Positions 27,371 through 37,239 of a stretch of DNA of 64,000 bases are shown piece after piece (position 1 is the first letter of the stretch; each line of letters begins with the position of its first letter). This DNA is from Billgrantia endophytica (GTDB taxonomy: Bacteria; Pseudomonadota; Gammaproteobacteria; Pseudomonadales; Halomonadaceae). Position numbers and translations under genes: made by a program. The DNA lies in contig NZ_PNRF01000019.1 in NCBI RefSeq assembly GCF_002879615.1, positions 1 through 64,000 of the forward strand, read 5' to 3'. Under the pieces are notes generated by a model. It had not been told where the DNA came from. It made no database searches and was given only the letters and a program-made list of their open reading frames with translations.

Positions 27371-29647
27371 TCAGGGAGCGTCGGCCAGCTCCGCCTCGGT
27401 GGAAAGATGCAGTTCGCCATCTTCCACGCTGACATGCACCACTCCGCCATGCTCGGCCAGTTCGCCGAACAGGATCATCTCGGCCAACGGCTTCTTCAGC
27501 TTCTCCTGGATGATACGGGCCATCGGACGAGCCCCCATGCTCGGGTCGTAGCCCTTTTCGGCCAGCCAGTCACGAGCGTCCATGTCCACATCCAGTTGGA
27601 CCCGCTTCTCGTCGAGCTGTGCCTGTAGCTCCACCAGGAACTTGTCCACGACGCTGCGCACCACCGAGGTGGGCAGGGAATGGAACTGGATGATGCCATC
27701 CAGGCGGTTGCGGAACTCCGGCGAGAAGGTCTTGCGAATGACCTCCATGGCATCGGTGGAATGATCCTGGGTCTGGAAGCCGATGGATCGACGCGCCTGC
27801 TGCTCCGCGCCAGCGTTCGAGGTCATGACCACGATCACATGACGGAAGTCCGCCTCGCGGCCATTGTTGTCGGTCAGGCGACCGTGATCCATCACCTGCA
27901 GCAACAGGTTGAAGACCTCCGGATGTGCCTTCTCGACCTCGTCGAGCAGCAACACGCAGTGCGGCTGCTTGGTGATCGCCTCGGTCAGCAACCCACCCTG
28001 GTCATATCCCACATAGCCCGGGGGGGCGCCGATCAGACGGGACACCGTATGGCGCTCCATGTATTCGGACATGTCGAAGCGAACCAGCTCGATGCCCATG
28101 ATGCGCGCCAGTTGACGAGCCACTTCGGTCTTGCCCACCCCGGTGGGGCCTGCAAAGAGGAAGCTGCCCACCGGCTTGTCCGGTGACTTGAGGCCCGCAC
28201 GCGACAGCTTGATCGCTGCCGACAGGCTGTCGATGGCCTCATCCTGGCCAAACACCAGCATCTTGAGGTCGCGGTCGAGGTTTTCGAGCAGCTTGCGGTC
28301 GGAACTGGACACGCTCTTTGGAGGAATCCGCGCGATGGAGGCGACCACCGCCTCGACCTGGTCGACGTCGATGGTCTCGACCCGCACCTCCGGCGGCAGC
28401 AGGCGCTGGTGGGCACCGGCCTCGTCGATCACGTCGATGGCCTTGTCCGGCAGGTGGCGATCATTGATATAGCGATCCGCCAGCCTGGCCGCGCTCTCCA
28501 GTGCCGCATCGGTGTACTTTAGGCGATGATGCTCCTCGAAGCGTGAACGCAGCCCCTTGAGGATACGGATGGTGTCGTCCACCGAGGGCGCCATGACATC
28601 GACTTTCTGGAATCGACGCGCAAGCGCCCGATCCTTCTCGAAGATGCCACGGAACTCCTGGAAGGTCGTGGACCCGATGCAGCGCAGCTCACCGGAAGAG
28701 AGCAGCGGCTTGAGCAGGTTCGAGGCGTCCATCACACCGCCCGACGCCGCCCCGGCGCCGATCACCGTATGGATCTCGTCGATGAAGAGAATGGCATTGG
28801 GCTGCTTCTTGAGTTCGGCCAGAAGCCCCTTCAGCCGCTTCTCGAAGTCCCCCCGGTACTTGGTACCGGCCAGCAGTGCGCCCATGTCCAGCGAGTATAC
28901 GACCGCATCGCTGATGACGTCGGGCACGTCCTCCTCGACGATCCGCTTGGCCAGTCCTTCGGCAATGGCGGTCTTGCCCACCCCGGCCTCCCCGACCAGC
29001 AGCGGATTGTTCTTGCGCCGGCGAGCGAGAATCTGGATCACCCGTTCGAGCTCATGCTCACGCCCGATCAGGGGATCGATCTTGCCCAGTCGCGCCTGCT
29101 CATTGAGGTTGGTGGCGTACCCGGTAAGCGGATTGGTGCTGGTCTCGACACCGCCCTCTTCCGCCTCTTCCGAATCCGGCGAGGGAGATGACGGGTTGTG
29201 GCCATGGCCGGCCACCTTGGAGATCCCGTGAGCGATGTAGTTGACGGCATCGACCCGTGCCACGTTCTGCTGCTTGAGGAAGTAGACCGCCTGGCTCTCC
29301 TGCTCGGAGAAGATCGCCACCAGGACGTTGGCACCGGTGACTTCGCTCTTGCCCGATGACTGCACGTGGAATACCGCCCGCTGCAGTACACGCTGGAAGC
29401 CCAGAGTCGGCTGGGTTTCGCGGTCACTCTGATCCTCGGGAATCAGAGGGGTGGTGGAATTGATGAAATCCTGCAGATCGGACCGCAGCTTGTCGAGGTT
29501 GGCCCCACAGGCTCTCAGCACGTCTGCCGCGGAGGCGTTATCAAGCAAGGCCAGCAGCAGGTGCTCCACGGTCATGAACTCGTGCCGCTTGGAGCGGGCC
29601 ACGGTAAAGGCCGTGTTCAGGGTCAGTTCAAGTTCTTTGCTCAGCAT
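27371..29647 (-). CDS. clpA: ATP-dependent Clp protease ATP-binding subunit ClpA
   Basis: A 758-residue two-ring AAA+ unfoldase, exactly the E. coli length, that feeds substrates to ClpP. It has an N-domain that binds ClpS (about 1-145), first Walker A GEAGVGKTAIAEGLA near residue 210 and second Walker A GPTGVGKTEVARQLA near residue 495. The ClpP-binding loop region is present near residue 615. The ATG at 29647 (MLSKELELTLNTAF) is chosen over an upstream in-frame codon. It is downstream of clpS with a 142-nt gap, so it may have its own promoter. No clpP is in the window. Confidence 0.97.
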   Translation of the reverse strand: MLSKELELTLNTAFTVARSKRHEFMTVEHLLLALLDNASAADVLRACGANLDKLRSDLQDFINSTTPLIPEDQSDRETQPTLGFQRVLQRAVFHVQSSGKSEVTGANVLVAIFSEQESQAVYFLKQQNVARVDAVNYIAHGISKVAGHGHNPSSPSPDSEEAEEGGVETSTNPLTGYATNLNEQARLGKIDPLIGREHELERVIQILARRRKNNPLLVGEAGVGKTAIAEGLAKRIVEEDVPDVISDAVVYSLDMGALLAGTKYRGDFEKRLKGLLAELKKQPNAILFIDEIHTVIGAGAASGGVMDASNLLKPLLSSGELRCIGSTTFQEFRGIFEKDRALARRFQKVDVMAPSVDDTIRILKGLRSRFEEHHRLKYTDAALESAARLADRYINDRHLPDKAIDVIDEAGAHQRLLPPEVRVETIDVDQVEAVVASIARIPPKSVSSSDRKLLENLDRDLKMLVFGQDEAIDSLSAAIKLSRAGLKSPDKPVGSFLFAGPTGVGKTEVARQLARIMGIELVRFDMSEYMERHTVSRLIGAPPGYVGYDQGGLLTEAITKQPHCVLLLDEVEKAHPEVFNLLLQVMDHGRLTDNNGREADFRHVIVVMTSNAGAEQQARRSIGFQTQDHSTDAMEVIRKTFSPEFRNRLDGIIQFHSLPTSVVRSVVDKFLVELQAQLDEKRVQLDVDMDARDWLAEKGYDPSMGARPMARIIQEKLKKPLAEMILFGELAEHGGVVHVSVEDGELHLSTEAELADAP

Positions 29648-29789
29648 GGCAGTCCCCTTCTCGCCGCTTAGGGCTTGCATCGGATCTTTCGTGGTCCGGC
29701 ATCATCAACATCGGGCACAAACGCCGCCGTTGCAAGTCTCTATCCTCAACGACTGCCATTTAGATCCCGTCTCGACCATGTCCGGGAGG

Positions 29790-30119
29790 TCAGTCAGCCG
29801 CTTCGATATCGCAGAGCAGCGGGTGCTGACATTCTCTTGCATATTGATTGACCTGATGGCTTTTGGTTTCCGCGATGTCGCGGGTGAAGATGCCACAGGT
29901 GGCCTTGCCCCGGGTATGGACCGTGAGCATCACCTGAACGGCGGTCTCGCTATCCATGTGAAAGAAGCTCTGCAGCACTTCCACCACGAACTCCATGGGA
30001 GTGAAGTCGTCGTTGTGCAGCACCACCTTGTACATCGGTGGGCGTGCCACGTCAGGGTCCGACGACTGGACGGCCAGATCACCGTCGCCTTCCTCGTCAG
30101 GATGCGGCGGCTGCGTCAT
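29790..30119 (-). CDS. clpS: ATP-dependent Clp protease adaptor ClpS
   Basis: A 109-residue N-recognin that delivers proteins with N-terminal Leu, Phe, Tyr or Trp to ClpAP. The core [20 protein letters not shown] contains the conserved N-D-D-F/T binding-pocket residues, and the [19 protein letters not shown] segment forms the other pocket wall. The flexible Asp/Glu-rich N-terminus ([14 protein letters not shown]) is normal. The ATG at 30119 gives family length; the frame extends further upstream. Next to clpA, as in most Proteobacteria. Confidence 0.96.
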   Translation of the reverse strand: MTQPPHPDEEGDGDLAVQSSDPDVARPPMYKVVLHNDDFTPMEFVVEVLQSFFHMDSETAVQVMLTVHTRGKATCGIFTRDIAETKSHQVNQYARECQHPLLCDIEAAD

Positions 30120-30269
30120 ACCTGCGATCACACCGGCAAGCCTCCACGCGTTCGGGTCTTCTCTATAGAACATAAAAGCCACACACCATCTCGACAAGCC
30201 GGATGTCTCAGGCGCCCCAACTTTCCTTGGACGCCGAGAAACCGACAGGGTTCATGGTTCGGACGCAAA

Positions 30270-30300
30270 GGGCCCTCGTCCGCATGGCGGACGAGGGCCC
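30270..30300 (-). terminator. Intrinsic terminator of icd
   Basis: A perfect 14-bp stem (GGGCCCTCGTCCGC with its complement) around a 3-nt loop, starting 19 nt after the icd stop on the minus strand and followed there by CTTTG. Very stable stem, short T-tract. Confidence 0.75.
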
Positions 30301-30319
30301 CGTCAGGACGCCGGACCAA

Positions 30320-31576
<1,257 letters not shown>

Positions 31577-31614
31577 TGAGAACTCCCCTGTCTGGTCTGT
31601 TCAGTGGAGCGCGG

Positions 31615-31620
31615 AGTATA
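31615..31620 (-). promoter_or_regulatory. Extended -10 element upstream of icd
   Basis: On the minus strand TGCTATACT: a TATACT -10 hexamer with the TGN extension, 39 nt before the icd ATG. No good -35 at standard spacing, which an extended -10 can tolerate. Confidence 0.5.
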
Positions 31621-31647
31621 GCATTCACCCGGACAGTCGGAGTAGGC

Positions 31648-31677
31648 TTGCCCCCACATTTGTCGACAATCTATGGT
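31648..31677 (+). promoter_or_regulatory. Candidate sigma-70 promoter of rluE-nudJ
   Basis: TTGCCC (31648-31653), an 18-nt spacer and TATGGT (31672-31677), only 17 nt before the rluE ATG, which would give a very short leader. Confidence 0.45.
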
Positions 31678-31694
31678 AGCAAGACCTTGGTCGA

Positions 31695-32321
31695 ATGAGC
31701 ATTCTCTATCTCCTGCACAAGCCTTACCGCATGCTTTCCCAGTTCACCGACCGGCCGGCCGACGCTGATACGGAGGGCGGCGGGGACCGACGCGCCACCC
31801 TGGCCGATGTCATCCCCGTGCCCGGTATCTATGCCGCCGGCCGGCTCGACTACGATTCCGAAGGCCTGCTGCTGCTGACCGACGACGGTGCGTTGATACA
31901 CCGCATCAGTGACCCTCGCCACAAACAGCCCAAGACCTATCGGGTACAGGTGGAAGGCCAACCGAGCGATGCCGCCCTGCAGGCACTGCGCAATGGAGTA
32001 AAATTGAAGGATGGCACCACGCGACCGGCCAAGGCGAGACGCCTTGGGACAAGCGGCCTGCCCGAGCGCAACCCGCCTCTGGACACGAAGCGCCATCCGG
32101 TCACCACCTGGCTGGAGTTGACCATCAGTGAAGGCCGCAACCGCCAGGTGAGACGGATGACCGCCCATGTGGGCCACCCCACCTTGCGACTGGTGCGCGT
32201 GGCCATCGGTCCCTGGCGGCTCGACGGCCTGGCTCCGGGGCAGTGGCGCCAGGAAACATTGCACGCCCCTCGCCCCAACGCACCCAGGCGCTCGAGGCGC
32301 CACACAGGAGAGCGCCGATGA
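31695..32321 (+). CDS. rluE: 23S rRNA pseudouridine synthase RluE
   Basis: A 208-residue RsuA/RluE-type pseudouridine synthase; E. coli RluE modifies U2457 of 23S rRNA. The catalytic aspartate is in AAGRLDYDSEGLLLLT near residue 52, and ISEGRNRQVRRMTAHVGHP is the conserved RNA-binding segment near residue 145. There is no S4 domain, as in RluE. The stop overlaps the nudJ start (ATGA at 32318-32321), so the two are translationally coupled, as in the conserved icd-rluE-nudJ neighbourhood. Confidence 0.94.
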   Translation: MSILYLLHKPYRMLSQFTDRPADADTEGGGDRRATLADVIPVPGIYAAGRLDYDSEGLLLLTDDGALIHRISDPRHKQPKTYRVQVEGQPSDAALQALRNGVKLKDGTTRPAKARRLGTSGLPERNPPLDTKRHPVTTWLELTISEGRNRQVRRMTAHVGHPTLRLVRVAIGPWRLDGLAPGQWRQETLHAPRPNAPRRSRRHTGERR

Positions 32322-32773
32322 ATCGCTGGCAACCGCACGTTACCGTAGCCACCGTCGTGGAACGCGCCGGACGCTTCCTGTTGGTGGAAGAAGCTCCCGA
32401 TGGTCCCCGCAACCCGTCCCTGTTCAACCAGCCGGCCGGCCACCTCGAGCCCGGCGAGCGCATTCGTGATGCCGCACTGCGGGAGCTGCGCGAAGAGAGT
32501 GCCTGGCAAGTCGGCATCACCGATTATCTCGGCATGTATGTCCATGAGGCCCCCAATGGCCTTACCTTCCATAGTCATGGCTTCTTCGGCATGGCCCTTG
32601 CCCACCTGGGCAATGACCTGGACTCGGGCATCCTGGCCGTCCACTGGCTGACGCTGGATGAGATCGAGGAGCTGGAGCGCCAGGGCCGCATGAGGAGCCC
32701 CTTGGTGATGCGCCGCATCCGTGATGCCATGGCGGGTCGTTTCTACCCCATGGATACCATCCACGAGCGTTGA
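32318..32773 (+). CDS. nudJ: Nudix phosphohydrolase NudJ
   Basis: A 151-residue Nudix hydrolase; E. coli NudJ hydrolyses thiamine pyrophosphate precursors and nucleoside di/triphosphates. The Nudix box runs about residues 42-64 (GHLEPGERIRDAALRELREE) with the last conserved Gly replaced by Ala. In E. coli mnmA follows directly; here a minus-strand efflux cassette intervenes. The 3' end overlaps the end of the convergent RND gene by 31 bp, so the two stop codons have crossed. Confidence 0.93.
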   Translation: MNRWQPHVTVATVVERAGRFLLVEEAPDGPRNPSLFNQPAGHLEPGERIRDAALRELREESAWQVGITDYLGMYVHEAPNGLTFHSHGFFGMALAHLGNDLDSGILAVHWLTLDEIEELERQGRMRSPLVMRRIRDAMAGRFYPMDTIHER

Positions 32774-35328
32774 GGTTTCATGACCAGGCGATAGAGTGCC
32801 GGGATCACGAACAGCGTCAGCAGTGTCGATACCATCAGCCCCGAGATGATGGCCCAGGCCATCGGCGGCCATAGCGTCGACTGGGTCAGGGTCAGGGGAA
32901 TCATCCCGGCAACCGTCGTCGCGGTAGTGAGCAGCACCGGCCGGGTTCGTCTTGCCACTGCGCCGACCACCGCCTCGTTCAGTTCCATGCCCTGCCTGCG
33001 ATTGGCGTTCATCACGTCGATCAGCACGATGGCGTTGTTGACCACGATGCCCACCAGGGCCACGACGCCCAGCATGGCGGTGAAACCGAACGGCTGGCCG
33101 GTCAGCCATAGGCCGGGGATCACGCCGATGGCGGCCAGCGGTACGGTGGTCAGCACGATGCCCAGTTGACGGAAGGAATTGAATTGTGCCAACAGGAAGA
33201 CGACCAGCAACAGCGCGCCGAACGGCAAGGTTCGGAACAGGGCCGTATTGGCGTCGTCGGCCGATTCCGCCGCGCCGCCCACGGTATAGCTCACGCCCTC
33301 CGGCAGTTCGAGCTCGGCCAGCCGGGGCAGGATCACGTCCAGCACACCGGCATAGGTGTACCCTTCCCCCACCTCGGCCAGTACCGCGGTCATTCGCTGC
33401 AGGCTGCGGTGCTGGATGACCGCCGGCTGCCAGACCGTGTGCAGGGCCGCCACCTCACCGAGAGGGACCGACTCGCCATTGTCGGTGGCCAGACGCAGCC
33501 CCTCGAGGCCGGCCGCCGGGAAGCGCTCGCCTTCCGGCGAACGGACCAGCAAGGGAGCCGGATCGCGACCGGCACGCCAGGTGCTGACCTCGACACCACG
33601 GCTGGCTCCCGCCACCGCCATGGCGACGTCCTGTCGCGCCAGCCCGAATTGCGCGGCGCGCGCATCATCCACCGTGACTCGCAGCGTGGCCAGCCCTTCG
33701 CCCAGCAGATGTCGCGCATCACGTGAGCCCTCGGCCGTGCGCACCACGCTCAGGATGCGACTGGCCGCTTCCGCGAGCCTTGCCCTGTCCTCGCCGAATA
33801 CGCGAATCTCGATCGGCGCATTCACGGGGGGCCCCTGCCCCAGCCGTCGGGCCACCACGTCGGCCTCCGGCAACTGCTCTGGTGCGACAGCCCTCGCCCA
33901 CTCCATCAGGCCGGCCAGGTCGTCGGCACTTTCCGCCTCGACGACCAGGCGGGCCAGGTGCGGCTGACGCGGCTGTTCGGCCAGGTTGTAGTAGAAGCGG
34001 GGACCACTGGAGCCGACGAACCGGTGCACTCGCAGCACTCCCGGCCGGGTACGGAAATCGGAAGCCAGTACACCGGCGTGATGGGCGGTGTAGTCGAGAT
34101 GGGTGCCCTCGGCAAAGTGCAGATCGACGACCAGCTGGTTGCGGTCGGTATCGGGAAAGAAATCGTGGTTGAGCAGCGGTAACATGGCCAGCGCACCGGC
34201 CAGCAGCCCCACGGCACCCACGAGGATCCAGGCCGGCCAGCGGACGGCGCACCGGGCGATGCAGGTTCCCATATGCTGCAGGCCACGACGTCCCGGGGTG
34301 CCCCGGGGCTTCAGGAGGCCGGCCGCAAAGACGGGCGTGACGAAGACGGCATAGAGATAGCTGATGACCAGGGTCAGCATCACCATCACCGGGATGGCCC
34401 GCGTGAAATCGGCGGTATTGCCACTGGACAGCAGCAGCGGCACGAAGGCCGCCAGGGTCGTTCCGGTAGCGGCCAGCAGCGGCTTGGCCAGCTCCGATAC
34501 CGAGCGTGTCGCCGCTTCCGAGGCCGACGCGCCTTGGTCACGATGCCACTGGATGTTTTCCACCATGACGATGGCGTTGTCCACCAGCATGCCCAGCGCG
34601 ATCACCATGCCGGCCACGGCAATCTGATGAAGGACTCCACCTCCCATGGCATAGATGGCCAGGGAGGAAAAGGTCACCAGCGGGACGATCAACATCACGG
34701 ACAGCCCCAGCCTCAGCCCCATGGCCAGGAACAGCAGAACCCCAAGAATCGTGATCCCCAGCAATAGCGAGAAGCCAAGCTCGGCCAGACGCTGCTCGAC
34801 CCAGCGCGGCTGGTAGAACATCTCCTCTATCTCGAGTGGTGCGTAGCCGGGACGCAGGTCGTCGAGCAGCGTGCGCAACGTTTCGCCAAAGCGAACCGCA
34901 TTGACCCGATCCTGGGACAGGATGATCCCGAGGGCCACGGCCGGCTTTCCGTCATGCCAGAGACGCTCCACGGCAGGCTCCCGTGCCATGATGTGGATGT
35001 CGGCCAGTTCTCCCAGCGGCACGGTATCATAGACATGCTCGTGCATCTCGATCTGCACATGGGCCAGGCCCAGCCGGGCGGTGCCGATGATCTCGTTGAC
35101 CTCCTCGACCTGGGCCAGCTCCTCTTCCAGGGGATTGAGCACCAGTCTTTCCACCTGCTCCGGTTCCGCCCCGGGATAGGGGACCATGACCTGCCCGAAG
35201 CGGTAGGGAAAGAAGGGGTCCTCCTGACGGTCCATGGCCAGCCAGGCTGCCAGCCCCAGCGAGGCGAGCAGGGCCGTGACGGTCAATACCAGGCGACGAT
35301 GCTGCAGGGTCGACAGTACCCAGTTCAT
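32743..35328 (-). CDS. RND efflux permease with shortened first periplasmic loop
   Basis: An 861-residue HAE1-like proton-driven RND permease, about 150-190 residues shorter than usual. TM1 (about 13-31) is followed by a periplasmic loop of only about 150 residues before TM2 (about 184), whereas the equivalent loop of the second half spans about 300. The text jumps at residues 101/102 (about position 35025) from early porter sequence (IEMHEHVYD) straight to TVPLGELADI, which aligns with VPLGEVAAL of the second loop. The frame is continuous, so this looks like an in-frame deletion of PN/DN porter parts. Transport activity is doubtful. Its ATG overlaps the adaptor gene stop (35325-35328). No outer-membrane channel gene nearby. 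Confidence 0.88.
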   Translation of the reverse strand: MNWVLSTLQHRRLVLTVTALLASLGLAAWLAMDRQEDPFFPYRFGQVMVPYPGAEPEQVERLVLNPLEEELAQVEEVNEIIGTARLGLAHVQIEMHEHVYDTVPLGELADIHIMAREPAVERLWHDGKPAVALGIILSQDRVNAVRFGETLRTLLDDLRPGYAPLEIEEMFYQPRWVEQRLAELGFSLLLGITILGVLLFLAMGLRLGLSVMLIVPLVTFSSLAIYAMGGGVLHQIAVAGMVIALGMLVDNAIVMVENIQWHRDQGASASEAATRSVSELAKPLLAATGTTLAAFVPLLLSSGNTADFTRAIPVMVMLTLVISYLYAVFVTPVFAAGLLKPRGTPGRRGLQHMGTCIARCAVRWPAWILVGAVGLLAGALAMLPLLNHDFFPDTDRNQLVVDLHFAEGTHLDYTAHHAGVLASDFRTRPGVLRVHRFVGSSGPRFYYNLAEQPRQPHLARLVVEAESADDLAGLMEWARAVAPEQLPEADVVARRLGQGPPVNAPIEIRVFGEDRARLAEAASRILSVVRTAEGSRDARHLLGEGLATLRVTVDDARAAQFGLARQDVAMAVAGASRGVEVSTWRAGRDPAPLLVRSPEGERFPAAGLEGLRLATDNGESVPLGEVAALHTVWQPAVIQHRSLQRMTAVLAEVGEGYTYAGVLDVILPRLAELELPEGVSYTVGGAAESADDANTALFRTLPFGALLLVVFLLAQFNSFRQLGIVLTTVPLAAIGVIPGLWLTGQPFGFTAMLGVVALVGIVVNNAIVLIDVMNANRRQGMELNEAVVGAVARRTRPVLLTTATTVAGMIPLTLTQSTLWPPMAWAIISGLMVSTLLTLFVIPALYRLVMKPQRSWMVSMG

Positions 35329-36407
35329 GGCAGCACCCGCACCCGATCGCCCTCTTCCAGGCGTCCCTGGCCGGCCGTCACCACCCGGTCGCGGGGGGTG
35401 AGCGTCGCCGCCACGGCTACCCAATCGTCGACCAGGCGGCCCGGCACCACCGGCACCCGCCGAACGACATCGTCCTCGGACAGAGTGAGCACATAAGGTG
35501 CGTGCCCGCCGGGGTCTAGCACGGAGGAAAGGGGCACCTGCAGCGACTCCGCGGCAGGCACGGCCAGGTGCACTTGTACCGACTCCCCCGGTGCCAGGTA
35601 GGCGTCGGCATCGGTATCGAGGGAGACGATGACCGGCGCCAGGGCGGAGTCGGCCCGCCCTACGGTATCGATTCGCCCAGTGAAACGGGTCTCGTGCAGG
35701 GTTGGCATGATATCCACCGGCATGCCCGCCGACAGCCTCTCCCCGAGCATGGCGGGCACACGAACCTCGATCTCCAGCCCGTTGATTCCGGAGAGCGCGA
35801 GCACCGGCTGGCCCGCCGACACGAAGTCGCCCGGCTCGACATAGAGGTCCGTCACTGCGGCATCGAAGGGAGCCTTCAGTGTCATCTCCTCGACCTGGGC
35901 CTGTGCATCGGCCCGGCGGGCAACGGCCTGTTCCCTGGCTTGGGCGGTCGCCTCCTGCTCCGATACCAGGCGGTCCAGCTCTTCCTCGGCGATCAGGTTT
36001 CGTCCGCGCAGGGTGCGGGCCCGCTCAACATCCCGCCCGAGCCGGACAAGATGGGCATCGAGCTCCTTCACTTGCCCCCCGGCAATCGCCAGGGCCGGCG
36101 GCAGCGCCGGGTTATGCAACAGCGCCAGGGGGTCTCCCTTCTCGACCCGCTGGCCACGTTCAACCAGTCGTTCACGCAGGACACCCGCATGCAGAAAAGC
36201 CGGTGTCACGCGCTCCTTTGCCCGCACCGTGCCAGGAAACCGAAGCCTTTCCTCCCGGGCACCGATGCGAACCTCCATGACATGCACGGCTGCCCGTGTA
36301 TCACCACTTGCAGCGTCCACCGCGGCGGGCGTCGGGTCACAGCCCCCCAGCATCACCGCAAGCCCGAGGACCAGCAGCACCCCTGTGCCCTTTCGCCCAT
36401 GAATCAT
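35325..36407 (-). CDS. RND periplasmic adaptor (membrane-fusion) lipoprotein
   Basis: A 360-residue adaptor linking an RND pump to an outer-membrane channel. A lipobox LGGC ends at about Cys23, so it should be lipid-anchored. Then comes the first lipoyl half-motif, a short coiled-coil hairpin (about residues 100-170), the second lipoyl half (APFDAAVTDLYVEPGDFVSAGQ) and beta-barrel and membrane-proximal domains. It is first in a two-gene unit with the RND permease, start and stop overlapping by 4 nt. An operator-like repeat sits between it and the TetR gene. Confidence 0.93.
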   Translation of the reverse strand: MIHGRKGTGVLLVLGLAVMLGGCDPTPAAVDAASGDTRAAVHVMEVRIGAREERLRFPGTVRAKERVTPAFLHAGVLRERLVERGQRVEKGDPLALLHNPALPPALAIAGGQVKELDAHLVRLGRDVERARTLRGRNLIAEEELDRLVSEQEATAQAREQAVARRADAQAQVEEMTLKAPFDAAVTDLYVEPGDFVSAGQPVLALSGINGLEIEVRVPAMLGERLSAGMPVDIMPTLHETRFTGRIDTVGRADSALAPVIVSLDTDADAYLAPGESVQVHLAVPAAESLQVPLSSVLDPGGHAPYVLTLSEDDVVRRVPVVPGRLVDDWVAVAATLTPRDRVVTAGQGRLEEGDRVRVLP

Positions 36408-36429
36408 GTTCTTGCTCCCCTATCAACAA

Positions 36430-36449
36430 ACTGGCCGACCAGTCAATTA
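36430..36449. promoter_or_regulatory. Candidate TetR operator upstream of the efflux genes
   Basis: ACTGGCCGACCAGT is a near-perfect 14-bp palindrome followed by CAATTA. On the minus strand it reads TAATTGACTGG..., so it overlaps a TTGACT -35-like hexamer for the adaptor gene. The same 20-bp block recurs at 37095-37114. Confidence 0.7.
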
Positions 36450-36470
36450 ACGGATCAAATATAAAGGGGC

Positions 36471-37076
36471 TCAGTCGCGGGGCACGACCCCTTCCATGAA
36501 TATCTTCAGAAAATCGTCCAGGAAGGCCTCGTCATCGCCCATTCCCGGCCAATGCTGGTGATGGCACCTGGCCTCGAACCATTGGGTACAGGTCATGACA
36601 AAGGTCGCCACCAGGTGGGCCGGGTTGACGTCGGCACGCAGCAATCCGCGCTTCTGCGCCTGACGTACCCACTCGGCTCCGGCACCCATCAGTTGCGCGT
36701 CCATGTCACCGCAGCTCGTGTCTCCCTCCAGGTGCGTCCAGGCAAACAGCCTTACCGCGCTGGGATTCGCCTGCAGGTAATGAAAATAGGCGACCACCGA
36801 CTCCCGAAGCAGGGCTGCGTCGGGCTCTCCCGCCTCCTGCAGCATCTCCATCTGGGCCCGAAAGTACTGCTCGAAGGCGTGTTCCTTGACGGCTTCCCAG
36901 AGCTTTTCCTTGCTACCAAAATGGTGGTGGATCAGACTCTTGGTCACGCCAGCCGCTTTCGCCAGCTGACTCATCGTGACACTGGAAAAGCCATGTGCCA
37001 CGAAGAGATCCGTCGCGGCATCCATGATGCGCAAGCGGGTCAGGTCCGGATCTCGGGTCGTCGTTGGATTCGTCAT
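36471..37076 (-). CDS. TetR/AcrR-family repressor of the efflux cassette
   Basis: A 201-residue one-component regulator. The N-terminal helix-turn-helix (about 15-60) reads IMDAATDLFVAHGFSSVTMS followed by LAKAAGVTKSLIHHHFGSKE. The C-terminal ligand domain has a TetR_C layout with a Cys/His-rich stretch near residues 168-178. It lies upstream of and in the same direction as the adaptor and RND genes. Two copies of a near-palindrome flank it, one before its own start and one before the adaptor, so it is inferred to repress both units. Ligand unknown. Confidence 0.92.
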   Translation of the reverse strand: MTNPTTTRDPDLTRLRIMDAATDLFVAHGFSSVTMSQLAKAAGVTKSLIHHHFGSKEKLWEAVKEHAFEQYFRAQMEMLQEAGEPDAALLRESVVAYFHYLQANPSAVRLFAWTHLEGDTSCGDMDAQLMGAGAEWVRQAQKRGLLRADVNPAHLVATFVMTCTQWFEARCHHQHWPGMGDDEAFLDDFLKIFMEGVVPRD

Positions 37077-37094
37077 GCAGACACGCTAATGCTA

Positions 37095-37114
37095 ACTGGT
37101 CGGCCGGTCAATTA
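37095..37114. promoter_or_regulatory. Candidate TetR operator upstream of tetR (autoregulation)
   Basis: ACTGGTCGGCCGGT followed by CAATTA; it matches the 36430 copy at 17 of 20 positions. On the minus strand TTGACC within it can serve as a -35 for the TetR gene, which starts 19 nt away. Confidence 0.7.
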
Positions 37115-37239
37115 TTTTTTCACCTTCGCTCGACCATAACGCCAGCAGCCCTGCCCACCCTGACGCGATGGTCGAAGCCACGAAGCAAGATAGGGTATAA
37201 TCCTCGCCCATTTGCGACCCACTCAATCCGAGAGCGCCC

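Noticed and set aside
32743-35328. Frameshift as explanation of the short RND protein
   Set aside because: A single open frame runs through the suspected join and both sides read as RND sequence, so an in-frame deletion fits better than a frameshift.
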